This document shows, piece by piece, positions 8,557 through 18,891 of a DNA stretch of 64,000 nt (the stretch's first letter is position 1; every line of letters starts with the position of its first letter). Source of the stretch: Gallibacterium anatis DSM 16844 = F 149 (GTDB taxonomy: Bacteria; Pseudomonadota; Gammaproteobacteria; Enterobacterales; Pasteurellaceae); contig NZ_KB903726.1 of NCBI RefSeq assembly GCF_000379785.1, forward strand, positions 1-64,000. Reading direction: 5' to 3'. The notes under the pieces were generated by a model. That model had not been told where the DNA came from and ran no database searches. It was given only the letters and a program-made list of their open reading frames with translations. Position numbers and translations under genes: made by a program.

Positions 8557-9552
8557 ATGGGATTATTTGAACGTTTCTTAAGTGTATGGGTAAGTTTAGC
8601 AATTATTTTAGGTGTATTGATAGGGATGATAATACCTGAACAGATAAAGAATATTGCTTTACTTGAAGTAGCACATATTAATATTCCAGTTGCTATTCTA
8701 ATTTGGCTGATGATCTATCCCATGATGATTCAAATTGATTGGGAGGCAATAAAAGATGTAGGGAAGAAACCACAGGGGCTATTCCTAACTTTAGTGATTA
8801 ACTGGTTAATTAAACCTTTTTCAATGGCATTAATTGGATGGTTATTTTTTAACTTTGTTTTTGAAAGTTGGGTTGAGCCTCAAGCTGCTAAAGAATACAT
8901 ATCCGGTATGATTTTATTGGGTGTCGCGCCTTGTACTGCAATGGTATTTGTTTGGTCACAATTAGTGAGAGGAAATCCTAATTACACATTAGTACAAGTA
9001 TCCGTAAATGATATTGTAATGATCTTTGCTTTTGTTCCAATTGCGAATTTTTTACTTGGTATAAATCAGATTGAAATTCCATTAGCCACCTTATTTTATA
9101 GTACAGTGCTTTATATCATTTTGCCTCTTGTATTTGGGGTGCTAACAAGAAAGGCTTTATTAGATAAGCAAAAATCGGTAAGTGATTTTTGTCTAAAAAT
9201 GAAACCTTTTTCTATATTAAGTTTATTACTTACTGTTGTGTTACTGTTTGCATTTCAAGCAGAAGTTATTTTACAACAACCTTTTATTATTATTCTGATT
9301 GCGATTCCGTTATTAGTGCAAACTTATGGAATTTTTTTTCTTGGATACTTTTCTGCAAGAATATTGAAGTTGCCTAAAGATATTACTGGACCAGCCTGTT
9401 TAATTGGAACGAGTAATTTTTTTGAATTAGCTGTTGCAGTTGCAATTTCATTGTTTGGGTTACATTCAGGCGCTGCATTAGCAACAGTTGTTGGCGTATT
9501 AGTCGAAGTACCAGTTATGCTGTCATTGGTTTATTGGCTGAATAGACGATAG
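8557..9552 (+). CDS. Arsenite efflux permease, ACR3 type
   Basis: A 331-residue inner-membrane protein with about ten hydrophobic segments of the BASS superfamily. Hallmarks of ACR3 are [29 protein letters not shown] and [15 protein letters not shown], the last holding the cysteine needed for arsenite export. It is unrelated to E. coli ArsB, though often annotated arsB. It expels the arsenite formed by ArsC. Slightly shorter than many ACR3 proteins, but both conserved halves are present. Confidence 0.92.
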   Translation: MGLFERFLSVWVSLAIILGVLIGMIIPEQIKNIALLEVAHINIPVAILIWLMIYPMMIQIDWEAIKDVGKKPQGLFLTLVINWLIKPFSMALIGWLFFNFVFESWVEPQAAKEYISGMILLGVAPCTAMVFVWSQLVRGNPNYTLVQVSVNDIVMIFAFVPIANFLLGINQIEIPLATLFYSTVLYIILPLVFGVLTRKALLDKQKSVSDFCLKMKPFSILSLLLTVVLLFAFQAEVILQQPFIIILIAIPLLVQTYGIFFLGYFSARILKLPKDITGPACLIGTSNFFELAVAVAISLFGLHSGAALATVVGVLVEVPVMLSLVYWLNRR

Positions 9553-9580
9553 AGAAGCAATAGGTAATATTGGAATATAA

Positions 9581-9616
9581 AAAAACAGCCTATTGCCACT
9601 TGGCAATAGGCTTTTT
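9581..9616. terminator. bidirectional terminator between the ars operon and oapA
   Basis: AGCCTATTGCCA (9587-9598) pairs with TGGCAATAGGCT (9601-9612). It is followed by Ts on the plus strand and preceded by a run of As, which become Ts on the minus strand, so it can end transcripts of both convergent units. Confidence 0.9.
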
Positions 9617-9622
9617 ATCAGA

Positions 9623-10843
9623 TTATTTTTTATAGATATAGGTACCGTTGCTTTGGCGAATAAATTTCGCACCGCTAGGTAATTGCAGTTCTGAAACGCG
9701 ACCACCGTTTACTTTAACGGCAACTTTGTCACCCGGTTTGAAACTGCTTAATGCGTTGCCGGCACCATTTGCTTTTGTCATTGCATTGACATCAGCAATA
9801 TTTAAATTGTTGTCACGGAATACTTGCATCAAAGAAGTGCCTGCCGGAATAGTTAATGTTTTTGCTTGACTGCCACTTGCAGCTGTTGTGACAGATGATG
9901 TAGATTTTGAACTGCTTCTGGCAACAGGTTTGGCATCAACAACCGGCACATTTTTACCGTCAAGAATGGCTTGTGCTTTACGTTGTTCCAATTCTTTCTG
10001 TTTCTGCTGTTTTGCTCTGAACTCTTCACGCGCGCGCTGTTCCGCACGGGCTTTAGCTTTTGCAATTAAACGGGCTTGTTCGGCTTCATATGCCTGTTTT
10101 TCAATTTTATCAATTTGAGCCTGACTGAGAGCCGGTTTCTGTTCTGCTTTCGGTGCTGGAGCAACCGGAGCCGGTGCAACAGCCGGAGTTTGTGCTTGAT
10201 TAGTTGCAGCCGCATTGTTTTCATCAGTCGTAATTAGGGTATTATCCACTGCCGGAGTCGGTGCGGTGCTGTTTTGTGCGATAGTTTCCGCAGTAACGGC
10301 AGCGTCATTATTGGCTCTAGCTGCATCTGTTACGTTGGCATTGGCATTATCCATTGCTTGCTCTTCGGTTTGCATTGTTGGCACACCTTCATTGTTGGCA
10401 TTAGCCGCATTCGGATCAATCGGCTGAAATTCAATCGGCAAATTATTATCTTGAGATTGTAGGCTATCTACCGGTTGGCTGCTAGGTTTTAACCAGAGAA
10501 ATAACACAATGATGATAACCAACACCGCGGCACTGATAAGCAAACGGCGAGAACGTGTCGACAAATTGGCTAACGCTGATGCTTTGTGTGCAGTAACCGG
10601 TTCGGCGGCAAATTCGTTGTTTTCTGTATTTTCAACAGCTTGCTCAACTTCTGCTTGCTGGAAAGTTTCTGCTTTTGCCGCTTTTTTGTTAAAGATGCCT
10701 TTTAATTTGTCGATAAAAGAGGGGGCAGCTTCAACTGCCGGTCTTTTAGGGGTAATAGGTTCAAATTCATTAAATTCTAAATTTAATTCATTCTGTTTAG
10801 CGTCCTGTTGTTCGCTTTGCTGTTCCTTGTCTGTGTTACTCAC
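9623..10843 (-). CDS. oapA: Opacity-associated protein A (LysM-like)
   Basis: A 406-residue single-pass membrane protein. It has a charged cytoplasmic N-terminus (1-90), one membrane segment near residues 103-121 (LLISAAVLVIIIVLFLWL), a long Ala/Asn/Pro/Thr-rich linker (125-235), a Lys/Arg/Glu-rich helical stretch (about 240-300) and the C-terminal OapA LysM-like domain (325-406). OapA of Haemophilus influenzae affects colony opacity and colonisation. The partner gene oapB is not adjacent here. Peptidoglycan binding is inferred from the domain. Confidence 0.92.
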   Translation of the reverse strand: MSNTDKEQQSEQQDAKQNELNLEFNEFEPITPKRPAVEAAPSFIDKLKGIFNKKAAKAETFQQAEVEQAVENTENNEFAAEPVTAHKASALANLSTRSRRLLISAAVLVIIIVLFLWLKPSSQPVDSLQSQDNNLPIEFQPIDPNAANANNEGVPTMQTEEQAMDNANANVTDAARANNDAAVTAETIAQNSTAPTPAVDNTLITTDENNAAATNQAQTPAVAPAPVAPAPKAEQKPALSQAQIDKIEKQAYEAEQARLIAKAKARAEQRAREEFRAKQQKQKELEQRKAQAILDGKNVPVVDAKPVARSSSKSTSSVTTAASGSQAKTLTIPAGTSLMQVFRDNNLNIADVNAMTKANGAGNALSSFKPGDKVAVKVNGGRVSELQLPSGAKFIRQSNGTYIYKK

Positions 10844-11029
10844 GGTTATACCTCAAATTTTGGTTAAAAATCATTATTGCAACAATGTTATTGATTCAAA
10901 GTGATGAGATAACTTTGAACGATAAAAATTCTTTCTTGGCAGAAAGAAGCGACTGCCGTTTTTCCGTTGGCTATTTTAAAGGAAAAAATAGGCAATGACT
11001 AAGGCTAATCACGATTTATCTGAATATTT

Positions 11030-12034
11030 TTAGCTATACCAGGTTTTACTTTTTTCTCCGGCGATTTCACGTGCCAGTTTCGGCACCAGATAGCCGGAAG
11101 ATAAGGTGATTAATTGCCGATAAATGGCTAAAGCCCGCTCATCGTCAATCCAAAAATGGCTTGCGCCTTCCACTTTATCCAATAGATGAAGATAGTAAGG
11201 CAAAATGCCGGTGGCAAACAGTTTGTCATTTAACGCTTTGAGAATGTGAGCATCATCGTTAATCCCTTTTAACAACACGGATTGATTGAGTAGCGTGACC
11301 CCAGCTTGTTTTAATGGTTGCAGCTGCCTACTTAACAGTTCATCGATTTCATTGGCGTGATTAATGTGCAACACCAGCACTTTGTTAAGCGGTGAGTCCG
11401 CCAACGATCGACATAATTCGGGGGTAATACGTTGTGGAATGACAACCGGCAAACGAGAGTGAATACGCACCGTTTTAAGGTGCGGAATCTGATTTAACTG
11501 CCCAAGTAACCACGCTAATTCACGATCTTTCGCCATTAACGGATCACCGCCGGAAAAGATCACCTCCTCAATTTCGGAATGTTGAGCGATATAATCCAAT
11601 GCTTTACGCCAATTCGCTTTATTTCCCGGATTATCCTCATAAGGAAAATGACGTCGAAAACAATAACGACAGTTAACAGCGCAGCCCCCCTTTACCATCA
11701 GCAGTACACGGTTATGATATTTATGCAATAAATTGGGAATGGTATTATCTTGTTCTTGCAGCGGATCTTTCACAAATCCGGGTGTTTGCAGAAATTCGGC
11801 GGCATCGGTCATCACTTGCAAAAAAAGAGGATCGTTGGCATTGCCTTTTTCCATTTTATTTATAAACGGCATTGGCACGCGCATTGCAAATAAACGGCGC
11901 GCAGCCAAATGTTGTTGATAGGGTTCGAGCGGTAAATTCAGTAATGTTAAAAGTTGAATCGGATCGGAAACCGCAGTGGCTAAGTATTCAGTCCAATCGG
12001 AATCTGCTCCAAATGTGAGGTTTTGCATTATCAT
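11030..12034 (-). CDS. epmB: EF-P--(R)-beta-lysine ligase partner: lysine 2,3-aminomutase
   Basis: EpmB converts (S)-alpha-lysine to (R)-beta-lysine, which EpmA attaches to Lys34 of EF-P. The 334-residue protein carries the radical-SAM motif CAVNCRYC (Cys118, 122, 125), followed by FRRHFPY. Other conserved segments are EVIFSGGDPLM and HINHANEI. It lies divergent from efp, the gene for its final substrate, a common arrangement. The start is MIM at 12034; the ATG two codons later is also possible. epmA is not in the window. Confidence 0.95.
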   Translation of the reverse strand: MIMQNLTFGADSDWTEYLATAVSDPIQLLTLLNLPLEPYQQHLAARRLFAMRVPMPFINKMEKGNANDPLFLQVMTDAAEFLQTPGFVKDPLQEQDNTIPNLLHKYHNRVLLMVKGGCAVNCRYCFRRHFPYEDNPGNKANWRKALDYIAQHSEIEEVIFSGGDPLMAKDRELAWLLGQLNQIPHLKTVRIHSRLPVVIPQRITPELCRSLADSPLNKVLVLHINHANEIDELLSRQLQPLKQAGVTLLNQSVLLKGINDDAHILKALNDKLFATGILPYYLHLLDKVEGASHFWIDDERALAIYRQLITLSSGYLVPKLAREIAGEKSKTWYS

Positions 12035-12100
12035 ATGACGATTTTTTTACCTATGTCTTCCATTAAATGACATTATTTTTATCAAAAACTTCTTAAAAAG

Positions 12101-12171
12101 TTGAAAATTCAACCGTTAGAGATATATACTTCCAACTTTTCTAAAGTAGCACAATTTTTTGTGAATTGTGC
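12101..12171 (+). promoter_or_regulatory. efp promoter and leader hairpin
   Basis: A sigma70-like promoter reads TTGAAA (12101-12106), an 18-bp spacer, then TATACT (12125-12130). The leader can form a hairpin: GCACAATT (12149-12156) with AATTGTGC (12164-12171). No regulator is obvious. Confidence 0.6.
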
Positions 12172-12210
12172 GGTGAATTGAACAGACAATCAAATATTAA
12201 TGAGGATATT

Positions 12211-12777
12211 ATGGCAAGCTATTCTACCAGCGATTTCAAACCAGGTCTTAAATTTATGCAAGATGGCGAACCTTGTGTAATTGTAGAAAATGAGTTTGTG
12301 AAACCGGGGAAAGGACAAGCGTTTACTCGTACTCGTATTCGTAAATTGATTTCAGGCAAAGTGTTGGATGTGAACTTTAAATCAGGTTCAACTGTTGAAG
12401 CAGCGGACGTTGTTGATACCAACCTCACTTTCTTATATAAAGATGAAGAGTTCTGGTATTTTATGAACAACGAAACTTTTGAACAACTTGCTGCAGATGC
12501 GAAAGCGGTGGGTGATAATGACAAATGGTTGTTGGATCAAGCAGAGTGTATCGTAACTTTATGGAACGGTTCTCCAATCAATGTGACTCCGCCAAACTTT
12601 GTTGAGTTGGAAGTGGTTGATACTGATCCGGGCTTGAAAGGCGATACAGCAGGAACAGGCGGTAAACCGGCAACATTAAGCACTGGTGCGGTAGTGCGTG
12701 TACCATTATTTATTCAAATCGGTGAAGTTATTCGTGTAGATACTCGTTCTGGCGAGTATGTAGCTCGTGTGAAATAA
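12211..12777 (+). CDS. efp: Translation elongation factor P
   Basis: EF-P relieves ribosome stalling at polyproline stretches. Start set at ATG 12211 after TGAGGATATT, giving 188 residues as in E. coli; the frame is open to 12166. Three beta-barrel domains are expected. Lys34 in the loop VKPGKGQAF is the site of beta-lysylation, in keeping with the divergent epmB gene. The C-terminal [17 protein letters not shown] is typical. A strong terminator follows. Confidence 0.98.
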   Translation: MASYSTSDFKPGLKFMQDGEPCVIVENEFVKPGKGQAFTRTRIRKLISGKVLDVNFKSGSTVEAADVVDTNLTFLYKDEEFWYFMNNETFEQLAADAKAVGDNDKWLLDQAECIVTLWNGSPINVTPPNFVELEVVDTDPGLKGDTAGTGGKPATLSTGAVVRVPLFIQIGEVIRVDTRSGEYVARVK

Positions 12778-12801
12778 TTAGGTATCAGCAGAATATGTAA
12801 C

Positions 12802-12833
12802 GCCCTAAATAAGAGATTATTTAGGGCTTTTTT
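12802..12833 (+). terminator. rho-independent terminator of efp
   Basis: GCCCTAAATAA (12802-12812) pairs with TTATTTAGGGC (12817-12827), followed by six Ts. Confidence 0.93.
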
Positions 12834-12858
12834 GTCGTTATAGTTATAGGGGAAAGGC

Positions 12859-13890
12859 GTGATTGATAATATTTTAGTAGTGAGAAATGATAAGTTAGGT
12901 GATTTCGTGTTGGCTTGGCCAGCATTCGCAATGTTAAAGCATTCGATACCATCGGCTAAGATTACTGCTTTAGTTCCTGCATATACGGCTGATTTGGCGA
13001 GAGTTTGCCCTTATATTGATGATGTAATTATTGATGCAGGCAAAAAAGGTGATAAGGATGAGCAACACAAAACTCTATCATTGATAAGACAGAAAAGGTT
13101 TGATGTGGCAATTGCTTTTTTTTCCGATCGTTATAATGCAGTTTTATTATGGAAATCAAAGATTCCTTATCGTTTAGCACCGGCAACGAAAATCATCCAA
13201 TTTCTTTATAATAATCGTTTAACACAGCGTCGCTCTAAGTCAGAAAAACCGGAATTTGAGTATAATTTGGATTTAAGTAGATATTTTTTAACTAAACACC
13301 GGATCAATGTTATCGAGCCTCATTATCCTTATTTAAAATTTAAGGAAAATATTCTTCAACAACAACGTGATAAGTTAGTACAGATGCTCAATATTTCTCC
13401 ACAAAAAAAATGGTGTTTTATTCATTCCGGTACGGGCGGTTCAGCGAAAAATCTTACGTTAAATCAATATGCTGAAATAGCAACAACACTCTTAAATAGG
13501 TTTGATTGTCAAATTGTATTGACTGCCGGAAAAGGAGAAAGTGAGAAAGCATTGGAATTGCAACAAATGATTAGAGATCGACGTGTTGTTGTATATGATA
13601 AAAATGATGGATTGGTTGATTTTGCAAAATCTATTGCTTGTTGTGATCTTTTTATTGCTGGATCAACAGGACCGTTGCATTTGGCTGCCTCTTTAAATAA
13701 AGCGATTATTGGGTTTTATCCAAGTAAACGATCTGCTTGTGCTTTGCGATGGAAACCGATTAATGATGAAAGTAAACAATTATTGATTAGTGCGAATCAT
13801 AAAGAATCGGAAGATACGCAAATGTCAAAAATTAATATTCAAAAAGTGATGATAGAAGCCGTCCCATTTATAGAACGGCAGTGGGCATAA
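12859..13890 (+). CDS. Glycosyltransferase family 9 (LPS heptosyltransferase-like)
   Basis: A 343-residue GT-B fold enzyme. The N-terminal LVVRNDKLGDFVLAWPAFAML matches the heptosyltransferase pattern, and the C-terminal domain has FIHSGTGGSAKNLTLNQYAEIA and LFIAGSTGPLHLAASL, the nucleotide-sugar site. It likely adds a heptose to the LPS inner core, given lgtF, waaA, kdkA and opsX close by. It is not OpsX, which is encoded at 17335-18381; it may be a second or third heptosyltransferase. It converges on lgtF with no gap. Confidence 0.85.
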   Translation: MIDNILVVRNDKLGDFVLAWPAFAMLKHSIPSAKITALVPAYTADLARVCPYIDDVIIDAGKKGDKDEQHKTLSLIRQKRFDVAIAFFSDRYNAVLLWKSKIPYRLAPATKIIQFLYNNRLTQRRSKSEKPEFEYNLDLSRYFLTKHRINVIEPHYPYLKFKENILQQQRDKLVQMLNISPQKKWCFIHSGTGGSAKNLTLNQYAEIATTLLNRFDCQIVLTAGKGESEKALELQQMIRDRRVVVYDKNDGLVDFAKSIACCDLFIAGSTGPLHLAASLNKAIIGFYPSKRSACALRWKPINDESKQLLISANHKESEDTQMSKINIQKVMIEAVPFIERQWA

Positions 13891-14655
13891 TTATTTTTGA
13901 TCTCTGACCCATAAATCTGCGTATTTAACAAATGTTGAATGCGCAGACAAAATAGCTAAGAGTAATCCTTGCTTTCCATCAAGAAATCCTGCTTTGAGCA
14001 AATACATCTTGATAAAGCATCCCAATGCGTGTGAGATTCCTTTATAAAGAGAGGATTTTTTGCCATCATTTTCTTTCTGATCCGCCCAGGCTTTTGCATA
14101 ATTGGCTGATTTAACTAAATAATGATGAAGATCTTTATAGGTGTAGTGTAATAGATCACCGTTTAGCGTTTCAGTTTTAAACCCTTGAGGAATAACCACT
14201 TTTTCGTGAACTAATGAGTCGTTATACTGTGTCTCTTTTGTACGATAAAGTCTAGTCACAAAGTCAGGATACCAGCCGGAATGGCGAATTTCTCTACCGA
14301 ATACTTCGCTTAGTCGTCCGATTTGATACACTGTTTTTTCTTTATTGTTACGAATCGCTGTTAAAATGCTCTGTTTTAATTCATTGGTTACATATTCATC
14401 CGCATCCAGCCATAAAAGATATTCACTTTCAACATAGCTTTGAGCAATTTGGCGTTGTTTACCAAACCCTTTCCATTGAGCGTGAATGAAGATTTTGTCT
14501 GTATATTTTTTTGCGATTTCGAGGGTATTGTCTGTGCTACCTGAATCGACTATAACAATTTCATCTACCCAGCCTTTGATACTTTCTAAGCATTTAGATA
14601 AATTTTCTGCTTCATTTTTAACGATGATTGCGACTGCAAGACGAGGTGATGGCAT
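13891..14655 (-). CDS. lgtF: LPS core beta-glucosyltransferase, GT2
   Basis: A 254-residue GT-A glycosyltransferase. The N-terminal half shows [36 protein letters not shown] and the metal-binding [10 protein letters not shown] (DxD-like). LgtF of H. influenzae adds beta-1,4-glucose to heptose I, and there too lies beside waaA and coaD. The same neighbourhood here supports the name. The family also includes WaaE of enterics. It is divergent from waaA. Confidence 0.87.
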   Translation of the reverse strand: MPSPRLAVAIIVKNEAENLSKCLESIKGWVDEIVIVDSGSTDNTLEIAKKYTDKIFIHAQWKGFGKQRQIAQSYVESEYLLWLDADEYVTNELKQSILTAIRNNKEKTVYQIGRLSEVFGREIRHSGWYPDFVTRLYRTKETQYNDSLVHEKVVIPQGFKTETLNGDLLHYTYKDLHHYLVKSANYAKAWADQKENDGKKSSLYKGISHALGCFIKMYLLKAGFLDGKQGLLLAILSAHSTFVKYADLWVRDQK

Positions 14656-14760
14656 AACGATTCCTTATTAAAAAAATGGTCGAAATTTTGGTAAGTGTAA
14701 CATAATCAAGGAAAAAGATGATAATATTCATATTAGTTGAAATTTTTTAGATACAGAAGA

Positions 14761-16035
14761 ATGCTATTTTTTATTTATAGTGCACTTTTTATTATCGCTT
14801 TGCCCTTTATTCTGCTCACTTTTTTGTACAAAAGCCGCAAAGAGATCGGGTATCGTCAACGGTGGCGTGAGCGCTTTGCTTTAACAAAACCTTTGCAAAA
14901 ACAGAGTGTTGTGATTCACGCCGCTTCAGTTGGTGAGGTGCTGTTGGTTGCGCCGTTAGTGAAACAATTGTTGGCGCAGTTTCCGAATGTGCCGATAACC
15001 ATTACCACCTTTACGCCGGGCGGATCGGAACGTGTACAGGCTTTGTTTGGCAACCTTGTTCAACATTGTTATCTGCCGTTTGACCTTCCGTTTTTAATGA
15101 AACGCTTTTTGCAACAGTTACAACCTCGATGTTTTATTATTGTTGAAACAGAGTTGTGGTTTAATCTGTTGCAACAAATTAAGACTCGTCATATCCCACT
15201 GTTTTTAATCAATGCGCGTTTATCAGATAAATCCGCTAAACATTATGCCTATTTACGGCATTCTCTTATGCCGATTTGGCAGGCGTTTACCCATATTGCC
15301 GCACAGGATGAATTAAGTGCGGAACGTTATCAACGCTTGGGTGTTGATAAAAACAAAATCAGTTGCAGTGGCAATTTAAAGTTTGATTTGACTGTTTCTG
15401 ACGAGGAAATTGCTGATGATCGTCAGCAGAAAATGGCAATGTTGCAGCAGCGTCCGGTGTGGATTGCTGCCAGCACCCACGAAGGTGAAGAAACGATGAT
15501 GTTGCAGGCTCATCAACAATTACTACAACAATACCCGAATTTATTGTTGATTCTTGTGCCACGCCATTCCGCACGTTTTGCCGAAGTGGAAAAATTGTTG
15601 CGACAACGGCAATTTTGTTATCAAAAAAGGAGCATTGGAGCACCGATAGATCCACAAACAACAGTATTGTTGGGCGATACAATGGGCGAATTGCTAAAAT
15701 TATATGCGTTGGCGGATATCGCTGTTGTCGGTGGCAGTTTTATTGTGCGTGGCGGACATAATCCACTTGAGCCGTTGTTGTTTAAACTGCCGGTAATCAC
15801 CGGGCAATATTTGTTTAATTTTCGACAGATTTATCAAAACTTGCGTGCAGTTGGCGGCGTAATGGTGATCGAAAATAGTGTATCTGCATTGGTTCAGCAG
15901 ATTAGTGAACTGTTGGCAGAGCCGCAAAAAGCCGAGCAATATGGGCAAAACGGTTATCGCATATTGCAACAGAATCGAGGTGCTTTACAACGCACGCTCA
16001 CCATTTTATTACCTTATTTAAGCGAGAAAAAATAA
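14761..16035 (+). CDS. waaA: 3-deoxy-D-manno-octulosonic acid (Kdo) transferase
   Basis: WaaA adds Kdo to lipid IVA at the inner membrane. Start set at ATG 14761 (424 residues, E. coli 425); the frame opens at a TTG at 14737. An N-terminal membrane anchor (residues 1-20) is followed by a GT-B fold with [14 protein letters not shown], the acceptor-site glutamate in [12 protein letters not shown], and the CMP-Kdo site [17 protein letters not shown]. In Haemophilus one Kdo is added and then phosphorylated by KdkA; kdkA here fits a monofunctional WaaA. Its stop overlaps the coaD start. Confidence 0.95.
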   Translation: MLFFIYSALFIIALPFILLTFLYKSRKEIGYRQRWRERFALTKPLQKQSVVIHAASVGEVLLVAPLVKQLLAQFPNVPITITTFTPGGSERVQALFGNLVQHCYLPFDLPFLMKRFLQQLQPRCFIIVETELWFNLLQQIKTRHIPLFLINARLSDKSAKHYAYLRHSLMPIWQAFTHIAAQDELSAERYQRLGVDKNKISCSGNLKFDLTVSDEEIADDRQQKMAMLQQRPVWIAASTHEGEETMMLQAHQQLLQQYPNLLLILVPRHSARFAEVEKLLRQRQFCYQKRSIGAPIDPQTTVLLGDTMGELLKLYALADIAVVGGSFIVRGGHNPLEPLLFKLPVITGQYLFNFRQIYQNLRAVGGVMVIENSVSALVQQISELLAEPQKAEQYGQNGYRILQQNRGALQRTLTILLPYLSEKK

Positions 16036-16505
16036 TGATAACAATGATTTATCCCGGAACATTCGATCCTATCACTAACGGGCATTTGGATATTATCCGC
16101 CGAGCAGCAAAACTCTTCCCAAAATTAATTGTGGCGGTGGCAGCTAGCCCGAGTAAAAAACCGATGTTCAGTTTGCAGCAACGGTTAGCCTTCGTCAAAA
16201 TTGCCACTGCAGAATTAAATAATGTTGAAGTGCTGTCGTTTGATGGTTTATTAGCGCATCTGATTTTAGAACGTAATGTTCAAGGCATTATTCGTGGTGC
16301 GAGAACGTCCAGTGATTTCGACTATGAGTTGCAGCTTGCCCATTTAAATCGTTTGTTAACCAATGGTGTTGAAAGTTTATTTTTCCCACCATCAGAAAAG
16401 TGGTCTTATGTTTCCTCCACAATGGTGCGTGAAATTTTATTACACGGCGGTGATATTGCAAAATTAGTGCCGGCAGGTGTTTTTACAGCCATTTTGGAAA
16501 AATAA
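16035..16505 (+). CDS. coaD: Phosphopantetheine adenylyltransferase
   Basis: CoaD catalyses the fourth step of coenzyme A synthesis. The 156-residue protein has the nucleotidyltransferase motif [16 protein letters not shown] at the N-terminus and the second signature [12 protein letters not shown] near residue 125. The ATG overlaps the last base of the waaA stop, so the two are translationally coupled. The waaA-coaD pairing is conserved in many gammaproteobacteria. Confidence 0.97.
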   Translation: MITMIYPGTFDPITNGHLDIIRRAAKLFPKLIVAVAASPSKKPMFSLQQRLAFVKIATAELNNVEVLSFDGLLAHLILERNVQGIIRGARTSSDFDYELQLAHLNRLLTNGVESLFFPPSEKWSYVSSTMVREILLHGGDIAKLVPAGVFTAILEK

Positions 16506-16547
16506 AATATTTATCAATAGGTTATGAAAATCTGCCACATTAATTTT

Positions 16548-17255
16548 TTATTCTTTATAGCCATTTAATAATTGTTGCCAGTTGTTTTCATTAAAATGAA
16601 TGTGGTAACGTTTAACCTCTTTTTGAAATGAGCGCTGAAGTCGTTGCAGATTTTCTTGTTTCCAGTTGTTGCCGCTTTGAAAATCGCATTTGTCAAAATC
16701 AAGCAGCCATAATTTATCTTTTTGATTTTCAAGAGATTGTAGCAAGATATTGTGTGCGTTTAAGTCGCTATGGAACACCTGCTGATCGTGTAATTGTCGA
16801 ATTAACTTGCCGATATTACGCCATACGTCGTGTTCAAGCGGATGTTTTTGCAAAATAGCCACCAGATCCTGACCGTTTTCAATCAGTTCGATCAAAATGT
16901 CTGCTTGATAACAGCATCCGGAGCGAATAACCCTTGCTGCAATAGGTTTAGGAACAGGTAAATTTTTCTGTTTAAGTTGCTGCAGTAAGTTAAATTCTTT
17001 AATGCTACGACATTGATTTATTCCGCTAAACAGAAAATGATCTTTCACTAATTTGCCGAACAGTCCGCCACGATAATAATGACGTAAGGCGCAATTTACT
17101 CCCCAACGATCTTTAGTGTTTAAAAAATAGGTAATGCCGCGTCCTTTGGCTGAACCTAAAATGGCTTGCTGTGCTTGCCAAAAAACAGGATCGAATAGCG
17201 ATTGCGGCGAGTCGGTCTGAATATTTTCGGCGAAGAGATAGTAAGTTTTCGACAT
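16548..17255 (-). CDS. kdkA: Kdo kinase
   Basis: KdkA phosphorylates the single Kdo of Haemophilus-type LPS at position 4. Start set at ATG 17255 (235 residues) after AGGTAG. It is a small protein-kinase-like fold: the catalytic loop reads FHSDLNAHNILL, and the metal-binding aspartate is in LWLLDFDKCDF. The N-terminal RGGLFGKLVKDHFLF is typical of the KdkA/WaaP group. It lies divergent from opsX with 79 bp between starts. Confidence 0.94.
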   Translation of the reverse strand: MSKTYYLFAENIQTDSPQSLFDPVFWQAQQAILGSAKGRGITYFLNTKDRWGVNCALRHYYRGGLFGKLVKDHFLFSGINQCRSIKEFNLLQQLKQKNLPVPKPIAARVIRSGCCYQADILIELIENGQDLVAILQKHPLEHDVWRNIGKLIRQLHDQQVFHSDLNAHNILLQSLENQKDKLWLLDFDKCDFQSGNNWKQENLQRLQRSFQKEVKRYHIHFNENNWQQLLNGYKE

Positions 17256-17334
17256 TTTGCTACCTGTTTTACTGCGGATTTCTGCGTTTTTGATTAAAAT
17301 AGAGCGCAATTCTAACATATTAAGAGTTAAATCT

Positions 17335-18381
17335 ATGCCGTTATTTTCTCAACCTCCGCAATCTATCTGTATTTTACGTCTTTCTGCTATTGGTGATGTT
17401 TGCAATGCTTTGGCGGCAGTACAGCAGATTCAAGCTTATTATCCGCAGACCAAAATTACTTGGGTCATTGGTAAGGTCGAAGCGCAATTATTAAAAAATA
17501 TCCCTAATATTGAATTTATTATTTTTGATAAAAAACAGGGGTGGCGAGGCGTTTTCGCGTTATGGAAAAGGTTACGTTCGCGTAAATTTGATGCTTTGTT
17601 GGATATGCAGGTAGCGATTCGAGCCTCGATTCTCTCTTTAGGAATTAAAGCGAAATATCGAGTCGGTTTTAATGCACAGCGCACAAAAGAGGGGCAAAAA
17701 TGGTTTATTAATCATCAAGTCGGCGCAGCGAAAGGTTATCACGTGCTGGATGGTTTTTTGAGCTTCGCTGAATATATCGGCGTGCCGATTACGGCACCGC
17801 ATTGGCAGTTCCCAATTGCGGAGCAAGATCATCGTTATGTGAGCCAATTTATTGATCCGGCTAAAAAAACGGTAGTTATTTCGCCTTGTTCAAGCAAAAA
17901 AGAGAAAGATTGGTTGTTAGATCGTTACGCCCAACTGGCGGATATTGCGACAGAAGCAGGCGCACAGGTGATTATCTCGGGATCGCCAAGTGAATATGAG
18001 ATGAGCAGTGCCGCTGAGATTTGCCGATTATGTCGTTTGCCGGTGGTAAATCTGGCAGGTAAAACCTCTTTACAGCAGCTGGTTGCGCTATTGGCTCAAG
18101 CCGATTTGGTTATTTCACCGGATTCCGGGCCGGCACATATGGCGACAATGGTGGGGACAAAAGTGCTTGGATTATATGCTTATCATAATCCACAACGCAC
18201 CGGACCTTATTACAGCAAAGAAGATGTGGTGTCGGTATATGCGGAGAATGCCTTAAAACAGTATAGTAAGCCGTGGCAAGATTTGCCTTGGGGAACAAAG
18301 GTTTACGGTAAAGATTTAATGGCGCAAATTACAGTCGAACGGGTGGCAGAGAAAATGTTGCATCTTTTAGCGTTAAATTAG
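17335..18381 (+). CDS. opsX: LPS heptosyltransferase I
   Basis: OpsX adds the first heptose to phosphorylated Kdo. Start set at ATG 17335 (348 residues); the open frame begins at 17257. GT9 hallmarks are ICILRLSAIGDVCNALAAVQQI at the N-terminus, given here in part, and VISPCSSKKEKDWLLDRYAQ plus VISPDSGPAHMATMVG in the C-terminal domain. The kdkA-opsX pairing is the arrangement known from H. influenzae and Pasteurella. Confidence 0.93.
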   Translation: MPLFSQPPQSICILRLSAIGDVCNALAAVQQIQAYYPQTKITWVIGKVEAQLLKNIPNIEFIIFDKKQGWRGVFALWKRLRSRKFDALLDMQVAIRASILSLGIKAKYRVGFNAQRTKEGQKWFINHQVGAAKGYHVLDGFLSFAEYIGVPITAPHWQFPIAEQDHRYVSQFIDPAKKTVVISPCSSKKEKDWLLDRYAQLADIATEAGAQVIISGSPSEYEMSSAAEICRLCRLPVVNLAGKTSLQQLVALLAQADLVISPDSGPAHMATMVGTKVLGLYAYHNPQRTGPYYSKEDVVSVYAENALKQYSKPWQDLPWGTKVYGKDLMAQITVERVAEKMLHLLALN

Positions 18382-18390
18382 TTTTTTAAC

Positions 18391-18418
18391 TTGCTTTTTG
18401 AGTCAGTTTGAGTACAAT
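18391..18418 (+). promoter_or_regulatory. rpsF operon promoter
   Basis: TTGCTT (18391-18396), a 16-bp spacer and TACAAT (18413-18418) form a sigma70-like promoter about 95 bp before rpsF, just after the opsX stop. Confidence 0.6.
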
Positions 18419-18429
18419 TTGCGACCTTA

Positions 18430-18513
18430 CAGTCGTTCCGTTTTTCGTTCCTTGCTTCCGCAGATTGGCGACTGGTCTATAGTCGGAGGCTGATTAACCC
18501 GTAAGGAGCAGCA
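18430..18513 (+). promoter_or_regulatory. rpsF leader, possible S6:S18 autoregulatory site
   Basis: The leader contains the inverted repeat CAGTCG (18430-18435) and CGACTG (18469-18474), with CCG triplets in between, ahead of the TAAGGAG site. S6:S18 complexes are known to bind a structured element in rpsF leaders of many bacteria. That this is such an element is inferred from position and pairing only. Confidence 0.4.
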
Positions 18514-18891
18514 ATGCGTCACTACGAAATAGTGTTTATGGTTCACCCAGATCAAAGTGAACAAGTACCAGGGATGATTGAACGCTATACAGGTTCTGTT
18601 AAAGAAGCTGGCGGTCAAATTCATCGCTTAGAAGATTGGGGTCGTCGCCAATTGGCTTACCCAATTAACAAACTACACAAAGCACATTATGTGTTAATGA
18701 ATGTAGAAGCACCGCAAGGAGTCATCGACGAGCTTGAAACAACTTTCCGTTACAACGATGCAATTCTTCGTAACGTAATTATTCGTACTAAGCACGCCGT
18801 AACCGAAGCGTCCCCAATGGTTAAAGCAAAAGATGAACGTAAAGCTTTAGCTGATGTTGATAACAACGATTATGAGGATGCTGAAGAGTAA
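18514..18891 (+). CDS. rpsF: 30S ribosomal protein S6
   Basis: A 125-residue S6: [20 protein letters not shown] at the N-terminus, then [20 protein letters not shown] and YVLMNVEA. The acidic C-terminal tail (NNDYEDAEE) is typical of gammaproteobacteria, where it is glutamylated by RimK in E. coli. TAAGGAG lies 8 bp upstream of the ATG. First gene of rpsF-priB-rpsR-rplI. Confidence 0.98.
   Translation: MRHYEIVFMVHPDQSEQVPGMIERYTGSVKEAGGQIHRLEDWGRRQLAYPINKLHKAHYVLMNVEAPQGVIDELETTFRYNDAILRNVIIRTKHAVTEASPMVKAKDERKALADVDNNDYEDAEE

Noticed and set aside
8557-9552. E. coli-type ArsB
   Set aside because: The motifs ([15 protein letters not shown]) belong to the ACR3/BASS family, not to ArsB.
10509-10904. 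131-codon plus-strand frame inside oapA
   Set aside because: Ser/Cys/Ala-rich shadow of the Ala/Asn-rich OapA coding sequence.
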